Origin: Candidatus Sodalis endolongispinus
GTDB lineage: Bacteria > Pseudomonadota > Gammaproteobacteria > Enterobacterales > Enterobacteriaceae
Length of the DNA stretch: 64,000 bases
Reading direction: 5' to 3'
Assembly (NCBI RefSeq): GCF_018777395.1
Contig: NZ_JAFJYC010000002.1
Location: 310,001-374,000 of the forward strand
Part shown: positions 42,436-53,544 of the stretch, in pieces
Numbering within the stretch: the first letter of the stretch is position 1
Layout: the number at the start of each line of letters is the position of its first letter
Position numbers and translations under genes: made by a program
The notes under the pieces: model-generated
The model's database searches: none
Told to the model about the DNA's origin: nothing
Seen by the model: the letters and a program-made list of their open reading frames with translations, nothing else

Positions 42436-43244
42436 ATGAGTACGATTGCCGATTTTGAATATAACCAACATCCCCTGAGTGAGGGGATGCTGCGCGTTAC
42501 CCAGGCCATCCGGCCCGATTTTGCCATTGAAAGCGTCCGCGCCAGGTTACAAAGCCTGACGGAAGAGGCGCGGCGCCATATTCCCGCCGACCTGGCGCAG
42601 GATGATAAGCTCGGCCTTCTGATCGAGCTGTTTTACCGCACTTGGGGTTTTGGCGGCGTCGGCGGTGTTTACCGCCTGTCCGACGCGCTGTGGCTGGATA
42701 AAGTGTTGGACCGTCGTCAGGGGTTGCCCGCGTCACTGGGGATTATTTTGTTGCATATCGCCCAAGCGCTGGAAATTCCCTTAATGCCGGTAATTTTTCC
42801 GACGCAGATGATCCTGCGCGCCGACTGGCTGGACGGCGACATGTGGCTGATGAATCCCATCAATGGCGACCCGCTGGATGCGCATACGCTGGATATCTGG
42901 CTACGCGGTAATCTCGGTGAGGGGGTGCAGCTTGCCGAAGAGGATTTGGAAGAGGCGGATAATAATACCGTGGTGCGCAAATTGCTCGACACCCTGAAAG
43001 GGGCGCTGATGGACGAAAAAAAATGGAGCTGGCGTTACGTGCCAGCGAAGCTATGCTGGAGTTTGACCCGGCGGATCCCTACGAAATCCGCGATCGCGGC
43101 CTGATTTATGTCGAGCTGGAGTGCGACCACGTGGCGCTCAGCGATTTAAATTACTTTGTCGAGCAATGCCCGGAAGATCCGGTCAGCGAGATGATTAAGG
43201 TCCAGATCCACTCCATCGAGCAAAAATCGGTTACCCTACATTGA
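42436..43244 (+). pseudogene. sirB1: SirB1 (YchA), frameshift in a poly-A run
   Basis: Start MSTIADFEYNQHPLSEGM at 42436. The first frame carries the transglutaminase-like N-terminal region (GVYRLSDALWLDKVLDRRQG, PVIFPTQMILR, WLMNPINGDPLDAHTLDIWL) to GALMDEKK, then is lost in a run of eight A at 43015-43022; nine A would restore it. The rest (MELALRASEAMLEFDPADPY, EIRDRGLIY, FVEQCPEDP), a TPR-like tail, continues to TGA 43242. The sum of about 269 residues equals E. coli YchA. The function is unknown. A single-base slip in a slippery A-run is the only visible lesion, so residual full-length product by slippage is conceivable. Confidence 0.85.
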
Positions 43245-43296
43245 CCGGTGGCGGTGTTTGCCGCCGGTTGCCGGTTAATTTTAATCAAAAAGGTGA

Positions 43297-44154
<858 letters not shown>

Positions 44155-44238
44155 CGCCGGCAGGACGCATCGGCAGGGCGAATTTCCTGCCGGTCATCGC
44201 GCCAGTAAAACCGCCGCACGCGGCCGCCCGAGGCCCCC

Positions 44239-44400
44239 GTCCGTCAGGGCGGGTGCGTCTCGCGAGGCTGCCTTCTTTATCCCATGTCCGTCGGGGCGTG
44301 TGCGTCGGGCGAGGCTGCCTTCTTTATCCCGCGTCCGTCAGGGCGTGTGTGTCCCGCGTGATGCTTTTCTTTAACTCGTGCCCGCCTAAGGGCGGCATTA
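44239..44400. repeat. 47-bp tandem repeat, about 3.3 copies
   Basis: The unit starting GTCCGTCAGGGCG and ending GGCTGCCTTCTTTATCCC recurs at 44239, 44286 and 44333 with exact 47-bp spacing, followed by a decayed fourth copy near 44379. It fills the space between convergent kdsA and dauA. Copies differ at a few positions. Confidence 0.85.
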
Positions 44401-44455
44401 TTGACCCTTGCCGAGCCGGGCGGCTAGCGAACAGGCTGGCCGCGCAACATGGCCG

Positions 44456-45481
44456 TTAATGGCTTTGAGCCACCGGCGACGCCTCTATGGCGGGCGATGA
44501 CGGCAGGAGTGCCAACGCCTGCGGCAGAGTGCTGCAAAATGACAGCCGGCCGGGGATTGGCAGGACATTGGCGCGCGCCAGCGTTTTTAACGGCTGAAAC
44601 GGAATATCGGTCACCAGCACATGTTGGCCCGCCGGCAGCAGGGCAGATACCGTTTGCCAGGATAACGCGACCGGCGCGCCGTCGGCGCCCGGCAATTGCC
44701 AGGGCAACAGCCAGTGTGGCAGGATAGCGGGGATCCCCTGGCCGTGGGTGCCGTCAGCCAGCAGATAGCTGAAACGGCTGCCGATAGTCGCCGCCGGCAG
44801 GCCCAGGGCCCACAGCACCCACATTACCGCTACGCCTGCCAGTAATTCCGGCAAATGCGGCGGCAGGCGGATACCCAGCCGCGGCCAGTAGAGCAGCACA
44901 CCCAGCGTCAAGATTCCCACCAGCGTGTCGGCAAACGTGACCGTGGGCATGGCCGAGAGCAGGCCCGCCACTTTGCCAAGATAATGTTCCGGCAGCGGGG
45001 CGGTATGCAGACCAAAGAAATCTTTGATTTGCATGGTGCCGATAGTGATGGCGATACCTGAGGTAAAGCCCAGCGTCACCGGCAGCGGAATAAATTCGAT
45101 TAATCGGCCAAGGCGCGCCAGCCCCATGATAATTAACAGCAAGCCCGACATCAGTGTGGCAATCAGCAGCCCAGCCAGGCCGAATTGCTGTGAAACAGGG
45201 TAGAGGATCACCACAAATGCGGCCGTCGGGCCAGACACGCTGAAACGCGAGCCGCCGCAAAGGGCGATGGCGATCCCCGCGACGGCGGAGGTATACAGCC
45301 CGTATTGCGGCGCCACCCCGCTGGCAATCGCCAGCGCCATCGCCAGCGGAATGGCGATAATGCCGACGGTGATGCCGGCGATGGTATCTTTTAGCAGGCG
45401 TTGCGAGGTGTATCGTTCCTTCCAGCATGCCTCAATGAGCGCGCTGAAAGGGCGTATGCCGGAGAAAAAATGCGTCTTCAT
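44456..45481 (-). pseudogene. dauA: DauA (YchM) SulP-family dicarboxylate transporter, large in-frame internal deletion
   Basis: From ATG 45481 the frame matches DauA through the N-terminal SulP helices: [56 protein letters not shown]. After [12 protein letters not shown] it jumps to [20 protein letters not shown] and LPIPGRLSF, which in E. coli lie about 230 residues further on, at the end of the STAS domain. The open frame is 341 codons against about 550. The last membrane helices and most of the STAS domain are missing, so transport of C4-dicarboxylates is not expected. In E. coli the gene lies next to prs; here it is between kdsA and chaA. Confidence 0.88.
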
Positions 45482-45655
45482 TAACTCAGTAAACCAAAGC
45501 AGGAAAAACGGCGCCCGGCCGTTAGAAAGAACCCCTACCATACGCCGAGCGGCAAGAAAAAAACCAGCGCCAAATCAAGGCAAGAGGAAAAAAGTGAACC
45601 GCCGCCGCATTGCGGCGACGCTGAAGGTGCCGGGGGCGAGGGCGGTGAGCGCCGG

Positions 45656-46738
45656 TTACAGCAAAATGGTCATCAGATAGGCGACAAACAGCGCCAGATG
45701 AGCGGCCACGTTCAGTACATTGGTGCGGCCGGTGGACAGGGAAACCTGGCACACTATCAGCGCGGTTAACATGACCACGATTTGCGGCAGCGACAAACCG
45801 AACGTCAGCTGATTGCCGGTGAAAATGGCGATAAGCGTCACCGTCGGTACCGTCAGGGAGATGGTCGCCAGTATCGAACCGAAAAACAAATTCATCGCCC
45901 GCTGGACCTGATTGGCCAGCACGGCACGGATAGCCCCCAGCCCTTCGGGAGAGAGGATCAGCAGCGCCACCAGAAAGCCGGTCACCTGCTTCGGCGCATT
46001 GATAGCGGTCAGCAAATGATCAAGCGGATCGGCATTGACTTTGGTTACCGCGACCACCGCGATGAGATGAACAACCAGCCACGCACCGTGCCACAGCGAT
46101 CAATGGGCAGAGGGTTTGCCGTGCGGATCCTCGCCGTCGTCGTCCTCATGCTCATAAATAAACCATTTCTGGTGCGTGCGCGTCTGGATCAACAAAAACA
46201 CCCCGTACATGGCGGCGCGGAGACGGCACCGGCTATCAGCATTTGCGCGACGGCGAAATTCCCCCCCGGCAGCGCGGCGGGAAAGACCAGCACGATGACC
46301 GCCAGCGGCATAATCGCCATCAGATATTGTTTGATGCTCGCCAGATTGAGTGACTGGGTGGCAAATTTACTGCCGCCCAGCAGCAACGATAAGCCGACCA
46401 GGCCGGTGGTCACTATCATAATCACCGAGTACAGCGTATCGCGCATCAGCGCCGGTGGCCATCAGTGCCGAGATGAGGCTGACTTCGAGAATGACCACGG
46501 ACAGGGTTAGTATCAACGAACCGAGGGGTTCGCCGAGGCGATGCGCCAGCACATCGGCGTGGCGCACCACGTTGAAGGCGCTGACCAGAATACCGAGCAA
46601 CGCTACTATATTGACCACCACCAATACGCCTAAATCTGTCGCGGTGCCCCAAAAGCTGAGCACGCCAAGCGCGGCCAGTGGAAAAAGCAGGCTGTATTCT
46701 TTATGGCGGGTCTTAACCGCGGCGGGGGCAGACGTCAT
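45656..46738 (-). pseudogene. chaA: ChaA Ca2+(Na+,K+)/H+ antiporter, multiple lesions
   Basis: Start MTSAPAAVKTRHKEYSLLFP at 46738. Frame one holds the first helices with the exchanger motif ADVLAHRLGEPLGSLILTLS and is lost after ALMATG near 46450. Frame two (MRDTLYSVIMIVTTGLVG onward) is lost near 46210. Frame three carries IQTRTHQKWFIYEHEDDDGE, then TGA at 46102, then SLWHGAWLVVHLIAVVAVTK to FVAYLMTILL at 45656. In total there are at least two frameshifts and one nonsense codon over a normal 366-residue length. The intact protein exports Ca2+, Na+ or K+ for H+ at alkaline pH. Confidence 0.92.
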
Positions 46739-47230
46739 GGTTGCTGTTCTCTCCTGATTGAAACGCGGGATGTACTGCCCGCGGTGCCGCCACGAGCGCT
46801 TACCGGTCACTATTACCGACAGCGGTAAGTTTAACATAAAGCCAATGTTGTGACCGGGAATTTGCATAAACTGACGTTTTAGACAATAAAAGAGGCAAGA
46901 TGGGCATAACCTACAGCATTGAAGTTCAGTTGCTAACATGACATTGATTGTATAGCAAGTTTTGTGACGTCTGTCTTTGTCTGGTGATAAGTTCTGGCTA
47001 TAACTTGCAGGAGAAAGCGCCTTGTTATTGGCTTTTAATGGAATAAAGGCGGCTCAGAGAGGAAAATGCCTCTTGCGTGGCAAAACCCGCATTGATTTCT
47101 TTTGGTGGCGGTACCGGGCCCGTGAGGGCGCGCCGGCGCACTGCCCGGGTCATCAATGGCGGCGAAGCAGCGGACAGACGGGGACCCAGCGCCTATACTA
47201 AAGAGTGCTATTGTTTATCAAGGAGGCGTT
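46739..47230. promoter_or_regulatory. Divergent spacer between chaA and chaB
   Basis: 492 bp with no convincing frame. An AT-rich part at 46920-47040 could supply promoters in both directions. The last 15 bp hold a strong AAGGAGG ribosome site for chaB. In E. coli the cha genes also have independent promoters. No repeat was seen. Confidence 0.4.
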
Positions 47231-47482
47231 ATGCCCTATCAATCCAATGCATCGTTGCCGGACAACGTCACCGGCGTCTTACCCAAGCACGCGCAGGGTA
47301 TTTATCGCGCAGTCTTCAACAGCGCCTGTGATCAGTACAAAGAGGCCGCCGAGCGCCGCGGACACGAATCCCGCGAGGAGGCTGCGCACAAAGTCGCCTG
47401 GGCGGCGGTGAAGCATCAATACCAGAAGGGCGATCACGATCGCTGGCACCCAAAAAAATCTGCCTCAGGGGCTAAACATTAA
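47231..47482 (+). CDS. chaB: ChaB cation-transport regulator
   Basis: 83 residues (E. coli 76) from ATG 47231. Conserved blocks: LPDNVTGVLPKHAQGIYRAVFNSA (split LPDNV, LPKHAQ), REEAAHKVAWAAVKHQY and GDHDRW. ChaB is a small soluble protein proposed to modulate ChaA. It stays open although chaA and chaC on either side are broken. The C-terminal KKSASGAKH extension is lysine-rich. The gene's function without ChaA is unclear. Confidence 0.88.
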   Translation: MPYQSNASLPDNVTGVLPKHAQGIYRAVFNSACDQYKEAAERRGHESREEAAHKVAWAAVKHQYQKGDHDRWHPKKSASGAKH

Positions 47483-47907
47483 TCCACAGACGCCTGCGCA
47501 TAGGGGCTCGGCCAGCCCGCGCAATGCCGATGCGCAAGACTTTACGCCGCTTCCACGGGTTGCGCCCTTGGCGTCATCACCGGCATGCAAAAAAAACCGC
47601 ATCCTGCGCGGCTCGCTGTGAGGCCAGGGTCATCAGGGTAAGCCGCCGGACGCGATCATTCCCTGCCGCGCCAGCGCTATTCGCTCCTGTTCGCCTCACC
47701 AGGCTGTTGTCGTCCACGCTAAGGGCGCCATTGTCGATTTTTATTCTAAATGTGACTCACATCAAACTTGATTGCGCGGCCGGAAACGCATATGGTCTTA
47801 CTGTTGGTAATTCAATTATGAGCAATGGAATTAGAGATTATCTTTACGCACTGGCGGTTCAGATTTTCCGCCGCGTTTGAGCGTGATGGCCAGGAGAAAG
47901 TAAGCGA
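47483..47907. other. chaB-chaC spacer
   Basis: 425 bp without a recognisable gene. AATGTGACTCACATCAAA near 47748 contains one good and one poor CRP half-site. CAGGAGAAAG before the chaC GTG serves as ribosome site. In E. coli chaB and chaC are much closer, so this stretch is probably eroded. Confidence 0.4.
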
Positions 47908-48615
47908 GTGTTGACGCGAGACTTTTTACAGAAAGCAGATTGTAAAACGGCTTTTGGCATCATCGATGAATCGCTGTTATTAACGCCAGAACAACGGCGG
48001 GCATCGCTGGCGTGTACGCTGAGGCGCCGGCCGGATGATAGCCCGGTGTGGGTTTTTGGCTACGGTTCGTTGATGTAGAATCCCATCTTTGAAGCGGAAG
48101 AGGTGCGTCCGGCCACCCTCACGGGTTGGCATCGCGCATTTTGTCTGCGGCTCATCTCCGGCCGCGGCACTACGGCGCAGCCGGGTCGTATGCTGGCGTT
48201 AAAAGAGGGCGGCCAAACCACGGGGCTGGCGTTCAGGCTCCCCGAACAGCGCTTGCACGAAGAGCTGGAGCTTCTATGGAAGCGGGAAATGCTCACCGGG
48301 TGCTACATTCCGACCTGGAGTGAATTGACGCTGGATGTCGGTGACAGTGTCACCGAACTGGTGTTTGTCATGGACCCCTGCCACCCTTTTTTCGAGTCAG
48401 ATACCCGATCGCAGATTATCGCGCCGCTGATTGCCTGCGCCAGCGGCCCGCTCGGCACCAACGCCCAGTATCTTTTTGCCCTTGAGCAGGAGTTAAACAA
48501 TTACGGTATGCAAGATGAATGTATGGTGGAATTGGTTAAGCAGGTGCGCCAACTTATTCAGGCGCGGGCGGCGGTGAACCAAACGCCGCGGGATGAACCG
48601 CCGCTGGCGGTATAG
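47908..48615 (+). pseudogene. chaC: ChaC glutathione-specific gamma-glutamylcyclotransferase, in-frame TAG
   Basis: Start GTG 47908 (LTRDFLQKADCKTAFGIIDE). The frame of 235 codons is interrupted by TAG at 48076-48078 exactly at the tryptophan of the family signature FGYGSLMWNP. Everything after it is in frame and conserved: TLTGWHRAFCLRLISGRGTT, PGRMLALKEGG, LLWKREMLTGCYIPTW, MDPCHPFFESDTRSQIIAPL, GPLGTNAQYLFALEQEL. The catalytic glutamate lies in the preserved part. The intact enzyme cleaves glutathione to 5-oxoproline and Cys-Gly. The nonsense codon is the only lesion seen. Confidence 0.9.
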
Positions 48616-48822
48616 CCCCGCGCCTGATAAAAAGACGCCGCCGCAAAAGGGGAAGGCCCAAGGAGGCCATGCCGCAAACACGGACAGCATTGTACGGCCC
48701 TATTTTGTCTTCGCCGCCGCCATCGCGCGTCTGAGCTTCCGGCAGAGCTCCTGCGCTGCCATCGCGCGGCCGCGATGTATCTGCGCTCGTCACGCCACCG
48801 TTATGCGCCTCAGCGCGCGCAA

Positions 48823-50113
48823 TCAGGATCCGCTGGTTTTCACTGCTGTTTTGCCGGCATGCGCCGCGGCAGGAGGGGTGATAAAGCGGGCAACCAGCCG
48901 TTTTCTTACCCGCACGACGAACTGCTCCTGAAACAGCACGCACACCGTCACGGTCAGTATCAGAAACAAGGCATAGCCGGTTAACGACAGCTGGACGTTG
49001 GCGGCAGCCGCCACGCAGTCGCTCCACTGGTTAAGGCACTGTCCGGGGGCACCCCGCCCCAGTTGTTCCAATGTTATGAACAAATTGTACAGCGGCACAT
49101 GCAAGGCAAACATGGACAAGAAGCCGCACCGAGGCGGGGTGACCAGTGCCGCAGCCAGGCGCTGTCAGGATTGCGCGCCAGCGCGCAGAGATAGAGTAGG
49201 ATCAACTTCGACGGAAGTAACAGACCGTTATGTAACATGAAATACCAATATTTGTGGCCGTGGGTAAACAGCACGGTGGCTATCAAAAAACACGCCACGA
49301 TAAACAGCACCATCGCGCGGTCGTCGACAGCACAATCCCCGCCTGATGCGCCCGCTTGAAGAGGGCATAAGCCAGGATGCCGCCGAAAAACTCTGGTATG
49401 CGAAACAGCGGCAGACGTTGAAGAAGCCCGGTAAACGGCACGCCATACTGTTGCTGCCAGATAACCCATACTGGCAGCAGCAGATAGGCCAGCATGCAAA
49501 TCCCCAGCCACAGCCAGGGGTTACGCACATTCATCAGCCGCGGCGCGGCCCAGGGGAACAACAAATAAAAGAAAAACAGCGCCGACAGCGACCAGAGCGG
49601 CGCATTAAAGGTCAGAAAGTAGGGGTTACACGCCTGCAGCATCAAAAGTTGCGGCACGCTGTTAAACGCCAACTGGACATTATCCATATAATGGCGGAAC
49701 AGTTCCGGGTGGGTATGGCCCAGCACTTCATTGGTGTCATAGACCACAAACCGGATTGTCGCGCCGGGTCCTTCGGGCGGTATTGCCAGCCATTGCATGA
49801 GGGTAATGAGCAGCATTGACGACAGCAGCGCCACGATATGAATGGGATAAAGATTGAACAGCCGTTTACGCCAGAAATGGCTGGCCGGCTCGCGCAGTCC
49901 GTGGCCGCGCACATACACGTGGGCCAGTAAAAAGCCGGACAGGGCGAAGAAGGCGCTGGTGGCGAGAAAACCCATACTGGTCAGCTCGCTCAGCCCGAAC
50001 ACCGCCTTGAATTGCGGATAGCGATGGGCGGTATGATAAATCATAACGTAACAGCCAAGCAGGAAGTGCAGCCACTCCAGGCCGATGAACCGTTCCTTTT
50101 CCAGTTGCGTCAT
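48823..50113 (-). pseudogene. Acyltransferase-3 family membrane protein, frameshifted
   Basis: From ATG 50113 (TQLEKERFIGLEWLHFLLG) the first frame shows the OafA/OpgC-type pattern: short cytosolic start, catalytic-type His in MIYHTAHRYP, ALSGFLLAHVYV, WRKRLFNLYPIHIVALL, and successive hydrophobic helices. The frame is lost near 49310, resumes as VLFIVACFLIATVLFTHGHK and LLLYLCALARN, is lost again near 49125, and resumes as FALHVPLYNLFITLEQLG and VQLSLTGYALFLILTVTV to the end. The total is about 430 residues, normal for the family, which O-acylates surface polysaccharides. Its target is unknown. In E. coli ychN lies at this place, so the gene is either an insertion or a species-specific gene. 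Confidence 0.8.
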
Positions 50114-51679
50114 TTTTCCTTCTCCTGGCTGTTAGCATCAAATACGGTAACGGTCAGGTCAAACATATAGATATTTAGCAGTATATTTATTGTAGTTTAT
50201 AATGGTGAGTCATCTTACTGTCTATGACCATTCTGAATGTGTTAGAGTAAGCGTTCTCTGGTTACTTTATGTGCAGTCCGGCGATTCGCCGGTCATCAAA
50301 GCAACGGCCGCAGCGGCGCAGCGGCGAACAGAGAGGGCCTTGAACGTCTTTATACCAAACCGGCGGCTTCGCGCCGTCATGTCCCCTGTCATTATGAGAG
50401 TTTTCTTAGGCATCCTGACGGCTAATGCCTTGTTCTGTTCATTCCCCGCCGCCGCCTGGATTACCCCGCAGGACAATGGCGCCGCGTTGCTCAGCCAGCA
50501 GCAATCGCTGCCCAATCTTGGGAGCGCAAGTGTAAACGAAAGCGGTACGGAAAAGAAGTTGGCGGCGTTCGCGCGACAAATGGCGGAGGTCAACCAGGAT
50601 GAAAATACCGAAAAGACCTGGCGCAGTTATTTGTTGGAGGAGGCGAAAGACGGCGTGCTCAATCGGCTGCAGCAGAAAAGCAAAGCCATGTTATCTCCTT
50701 TGGGCTACATTGCTATCACGCTGGACGTGGATGAAAACGGTCGCTTTAACGGTAGCTCTGGCCAGTTATTGCTGCCGCTGGCCGACGTGAAGACGCGCGG
50801 TCTGACTTACAGACAATGGGGGCTGCAGGGCGCCGATGATGGCATTGTGGGTAATATGGGCCTCGGCCAGCGCTGGAACGCCGGCCGTTGGCTGCTGGGC
50901 TACAATGTATTTTATGATCAATACCTGAACCAGAATGCGCTGCGGCGCGGTAGCATCGGCGCAGAGGCGCGCAGCGATTATTTAACGCTGTCCTCTAACT
51001 ATTACTACCCGTTGTCGACCCTGCATGCCGCCAATGATGACGACGACGAGCGCGGGTGCGCATGGCCAGCGGTTACGATATTACCACTCAGGGGTATCTG
51101 CCGTTTTATCGTCAGTTGGGCGCCTCGGTAAAATATGAACAGTATTTCGGCCAACGGGTGAGTCTGTTTGATAGCGGGAATTACCGCGCTAACCCGGCGG
51201 CGGTCGAGCTCGGCGTAAGCTACACGCCCGTACCGCTTATGACGCTGTCCGCCAACCATAAGTTGGGGGACAGCGGCGAAAGCGCGGAACAGTATCAGCT
51301 CACCCTTAATTATCGCCTTGGGGTCCCGTTGCATAGGCAACTGTCGGCTGATTATGTCGCCGAGGCGCATTCGTTTCTCGGCAGCCGGTATGAGCTGGTG
51401 CAGCGCAATGCGGTGCCGGTGTTGGAGTTTAAACAACGCAAAACCCTGTCGGTATTCCTGGCGACCACGCCCTGGTCGCTGCAGCCGGGAAGCTCATTAG
51501 AGCTTAAAGTAGAGGTCTCGGCGCGTTATCCGCTGACCGCGGTGAGCTGGCAGGGCGACACCCGGGCGTTAAGCCTGACGCCGTCGGCGGATAGCCGTCA
51601 GCCAGACGGCTGGTCTATCATCCTGCCGCCCTGGATTGATGCACCGGATGCCCGTAATGAATATCGCTTATCGGTGACG

Positions 51680-51694
51680 GTGGAAGATAATAAG
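51680..51694 (+). repeat. 15-bp direct repeat, left of IS copy 2
   Basis: GTGGAAGATAATAAG (codons VEDNK of ychO) stands directly before the IS terminus at 51695 and is repeated exactly at 53022-53036 after the other terminus. A family member carries VEDNK once, so this is a duplication made at insertion. It is much longer than the 5 bp usual for IS2. Confidence 0.85.
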
Positions 51695-51731
51695 TGATCT
51701 TGCCCCGCCATCTCCGTACAGCTTTTGTATC

Positions 51732-52613
51732 TTAAGTTAACGAAGCCCGCTGCCGCCGGTATTCTCTCGGAGAGTGATATCCCAGCGCGCTGTGCGGATG
51801 GTTTTCATTGTAATGCGTGAACGCTGCTGCAAGGTTTCGCAGGGCTGTTCTCGCATCCGGTTTTGGCATGAACTCGATATAGTCTTCCTTCATCGTCTTC
51901 ACGAACCGTTCGGCCATGCCATTGCTCTGCGGGCTGCTCACCGCTGTTGTGCAGGGCTCCAGATCCAGTTCTCTGGCGAACCTCTGCGTTTCATGCGCGG
52001 TATACGCTGAACCGTTGTCCGTCAACCACTGCACCGCTGTATCGGGTAACCTGTCGCCGAAGCGCTTTTCTACCGACATCAGCATCACATCCTGCACGGT
52101 CGAACTGTCGTAGCCTACAGTGCTCGCAGCCCAGTCTATGGCCTCTCTGTCGCAGCAGTCCAGTGCGAACGTGACCCGCAGTTTTTCACCGTTGTCGCAG
52201 CCGAACTCGAAGCCATCTGAACACCAGCGCATATCGCTTTCTGCCACCGCGATCCTGCCCTTATGCTCACGCCTCGGCCGCTCTGGTTTTCAATGTAATA
52301 ACAGCAGGTTATGCTCACACATGATCCTGTAAAGTCGTTTCGCATTTACCGGCGGCAGTCCCTCTGCGCGACGTTGTTTACGCAGGATGCCCCACACCCG
52401 CCGATAGCCGTAGCTGGGCATATCGCTGATGATGTCGAGGATGTCCGACAGTATTTCAGCGTCTGCTTCGTCATTACGCCGGTTACAGCGCCTGTCCTGC
52501 CAGTCGGCAGAACGCTTAATCCGCAGTGACAGCGGCGCACGCGACACGCTCATGGCGCGGCTGACCTGTGCTATTCCCCGGCCTTTGGCAACAAGGGCGC
52601 GTGCGCTATCCAT
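51732..52613 (-). pseudogene. IS2-like OrfB transposase, copy 2, in-frame TGA
   Basis: [20 protein letters not shown] opens at 52613. TGA at 52292-52290 (after LLLLH) interrupts at the residue before [12 protein letters not shown], as in copy 1. The DDE core that follows is complete: [33 protein letters not shown]. The true C-terminus is YRRQRASLT and TAA. Apart from the TGA the transposase would be 293 residues, near the 301 of IS2 InsD. Either the TGA is read through, or the element moves with a transposase supplied elsewhere. Confidence 0.88.
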
Positions 52614-52957
52614 TTTCGTGACTGGCCGTACTCCACGGCTTCTTTTAGGATCTCAACCTCCATCGTCTTCTTACCCAGAAGGCGCTGGAGCTCCCGGACC
52701 TGCTTCAATGCAGCTGCAAGCTCAGAGGCAGGAACAACGTCCTCCCCGGCAGTGAGGCTGCCTTCCTGATATTGCTTTTTCCACTTAAACAGCAGGCTGG
52801 GCTGGATACCGTGCAGTCGTGCGAGATGGGAGACATTCATGCCGGGCTCCATCCTCTGCTGAATAATGGCCATTTTTTCCTGAGGAGTTTTACGTTTACG
52901 GACTTCTTGACCTAACAGGATCCCGGTCATATCAAAATTGGCGTTAGTGTTAGACAT
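52571..52957 (-). CDS. IS2-like OrfA (InsC-type), copy 2
   Basis: 128 residues, identical to the copy-1 protein: an N-terminal helix-turn-helix around [18 protein letters not shown], a coiled-coil [19 protein letters not shown], and the tail [14 protein letters not shown]. It starts 64 bp inside the IS end. Full identity of OrfA between the copies, including silent positions as far as I checked by eye, points to recent transposition. Confidence 0.88.
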   Translation of the reverse strand: MSNTNANFDMTGILLGQEVRKRKTPQEKMAIIQQRMEPGMNVSHLARLHGIQPSLLFKWKKQYQEGSLTAGEDVVPASELAAALKQVRELQRLLGKKTMEVEILKEAVEYGQSRKWIAHAPLLPKAGE

Positions 52958-53021
52958 ATATTCAAGCCTATCTCTTATCTGGAGATACAGCTACTGTCTG
53001 GTGTTTCAGGGAGCTAAATCA

Positions 53022-53036
53022 GTGGAAGATAATAAG
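53022..53036 (+). repeat. 15-bp direct repeat, right of IS copy 2
   Basis: Exact partner of 51680-51694, joined directly to the IS terminus ending TCA at 53021. After it the ychO frame continues with CAGCAGCGTGTC (QQRV). Confidence 0.85.
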
Positions 53037-53138
53037 CAGCAGCGTGTCACCACCAATTGGATAGTATTGAAACTCAACGCGCTGCTGCAGGCGGCCCCTC
53101 ATCCCGAGGAGGTGTTGGCGTTCCCCGCCGGCGCCTGA

Positions 53139-53544
53139 ATTAATACGTTTGCCAAGGGTACAGTCAACGCGTGGGGCGGCGTTGATTCACACTCAAGAAG
53201 TAGGTCTTGCTTTTAAACAGCGTTAGCCGGTATTACTTCCTCTGGCGATGGCAAAATAGGACAGGCGAAACGGAAGAGGGTATGAATATTGTTGCCGACG
53301 GCGAGAGAATCACGTTATTTTAACCCAGGGGAAAATGCGAAGCGCTTCATTAAATCTCACAACGGTTTTATATCTTATTCTCCATTTTTTCTTCATCATT
53401 GCGCATAAATTGAGTGATAGGCTTTAACATATTTACTCAGGCTCGCACTACTTGAAGTTAACTCGCGTAAAGTTATTCTTGTAATGCACGCCACGGTGTT
53501 TGATTCTCGCCGCGGCATACAGGTAAAAATAATGAGGAAATATC
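53139..53544. promoter_or_regulatory. ychO-spy spacer with a possible CpxR site
   Basis: About 400 bp without a gene. GTAAAGTTATTCTTGTAAT at 53467-53485 has two GTAA(A) words 14 bp apart, similar to CpxR boxes (consensus spacing is slightly shorter) known upstream of E. coli spy. The rest is AT-rich with no recognisable content. Confidence 0.35.

Larger units (their letters stand above)
51695..53021 (-). mobile_element. IS2-like insertion sequence, copy 2, full length
   Basis: 1327 bp (IS2 is about 1331). The termini are TGATCTTGCCCCGCCATCTC at 51695 and, on the other strand, TGATTTAGCTCCCTGAAACA from 53021: imperfect inverted repeats like those of IS2. It contains orfA and orfB on the minus strand. 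It inserts in ychO and supplies the TGA that now ends the ychO fragment. The orfB carries the same in-frame TGA as copy 1. Confidence 0.92.
50379..53138 (+). pseudogene. ychO: YchO invasin/intimin-like outer-membrane protein, frameshifted and split by an IS
   Basis: Signal peptide MRVFLGILTANALFCSFPAAA (start ATG 50379 or 50394). An intimin/invasin-type beta-barrel domain follows: KSKAMLSPLGYIAITLDVDE, GIVGNMGLGQRWNAGRWLLG, YNVFYDQYLN. The frame shifts near 51050, then continues as ASGYDITTQGYLPFYRQLGA, NHKLGDSGES, LPVLEY-like VPVLEFKQRKTLSVFLATTP to LSVTVEDNK at 51694, where the IS2-like copy 2 is inserted. The last 34 codons (QQRVTTNWIVLKLNALL) resume at 53037. YchO is related to adhesins of the inverse-autotransporter type but lacks long Ig-like repeats. 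The two lesions make it non-functional. Confidence 0.9.

Noticed and set aside
44753..45428. 224-codon minus-strand frame inside dauA
   Set aside because: Alternative phase of the dauA gene. The dauA phase encodes the conserved SulP protein.
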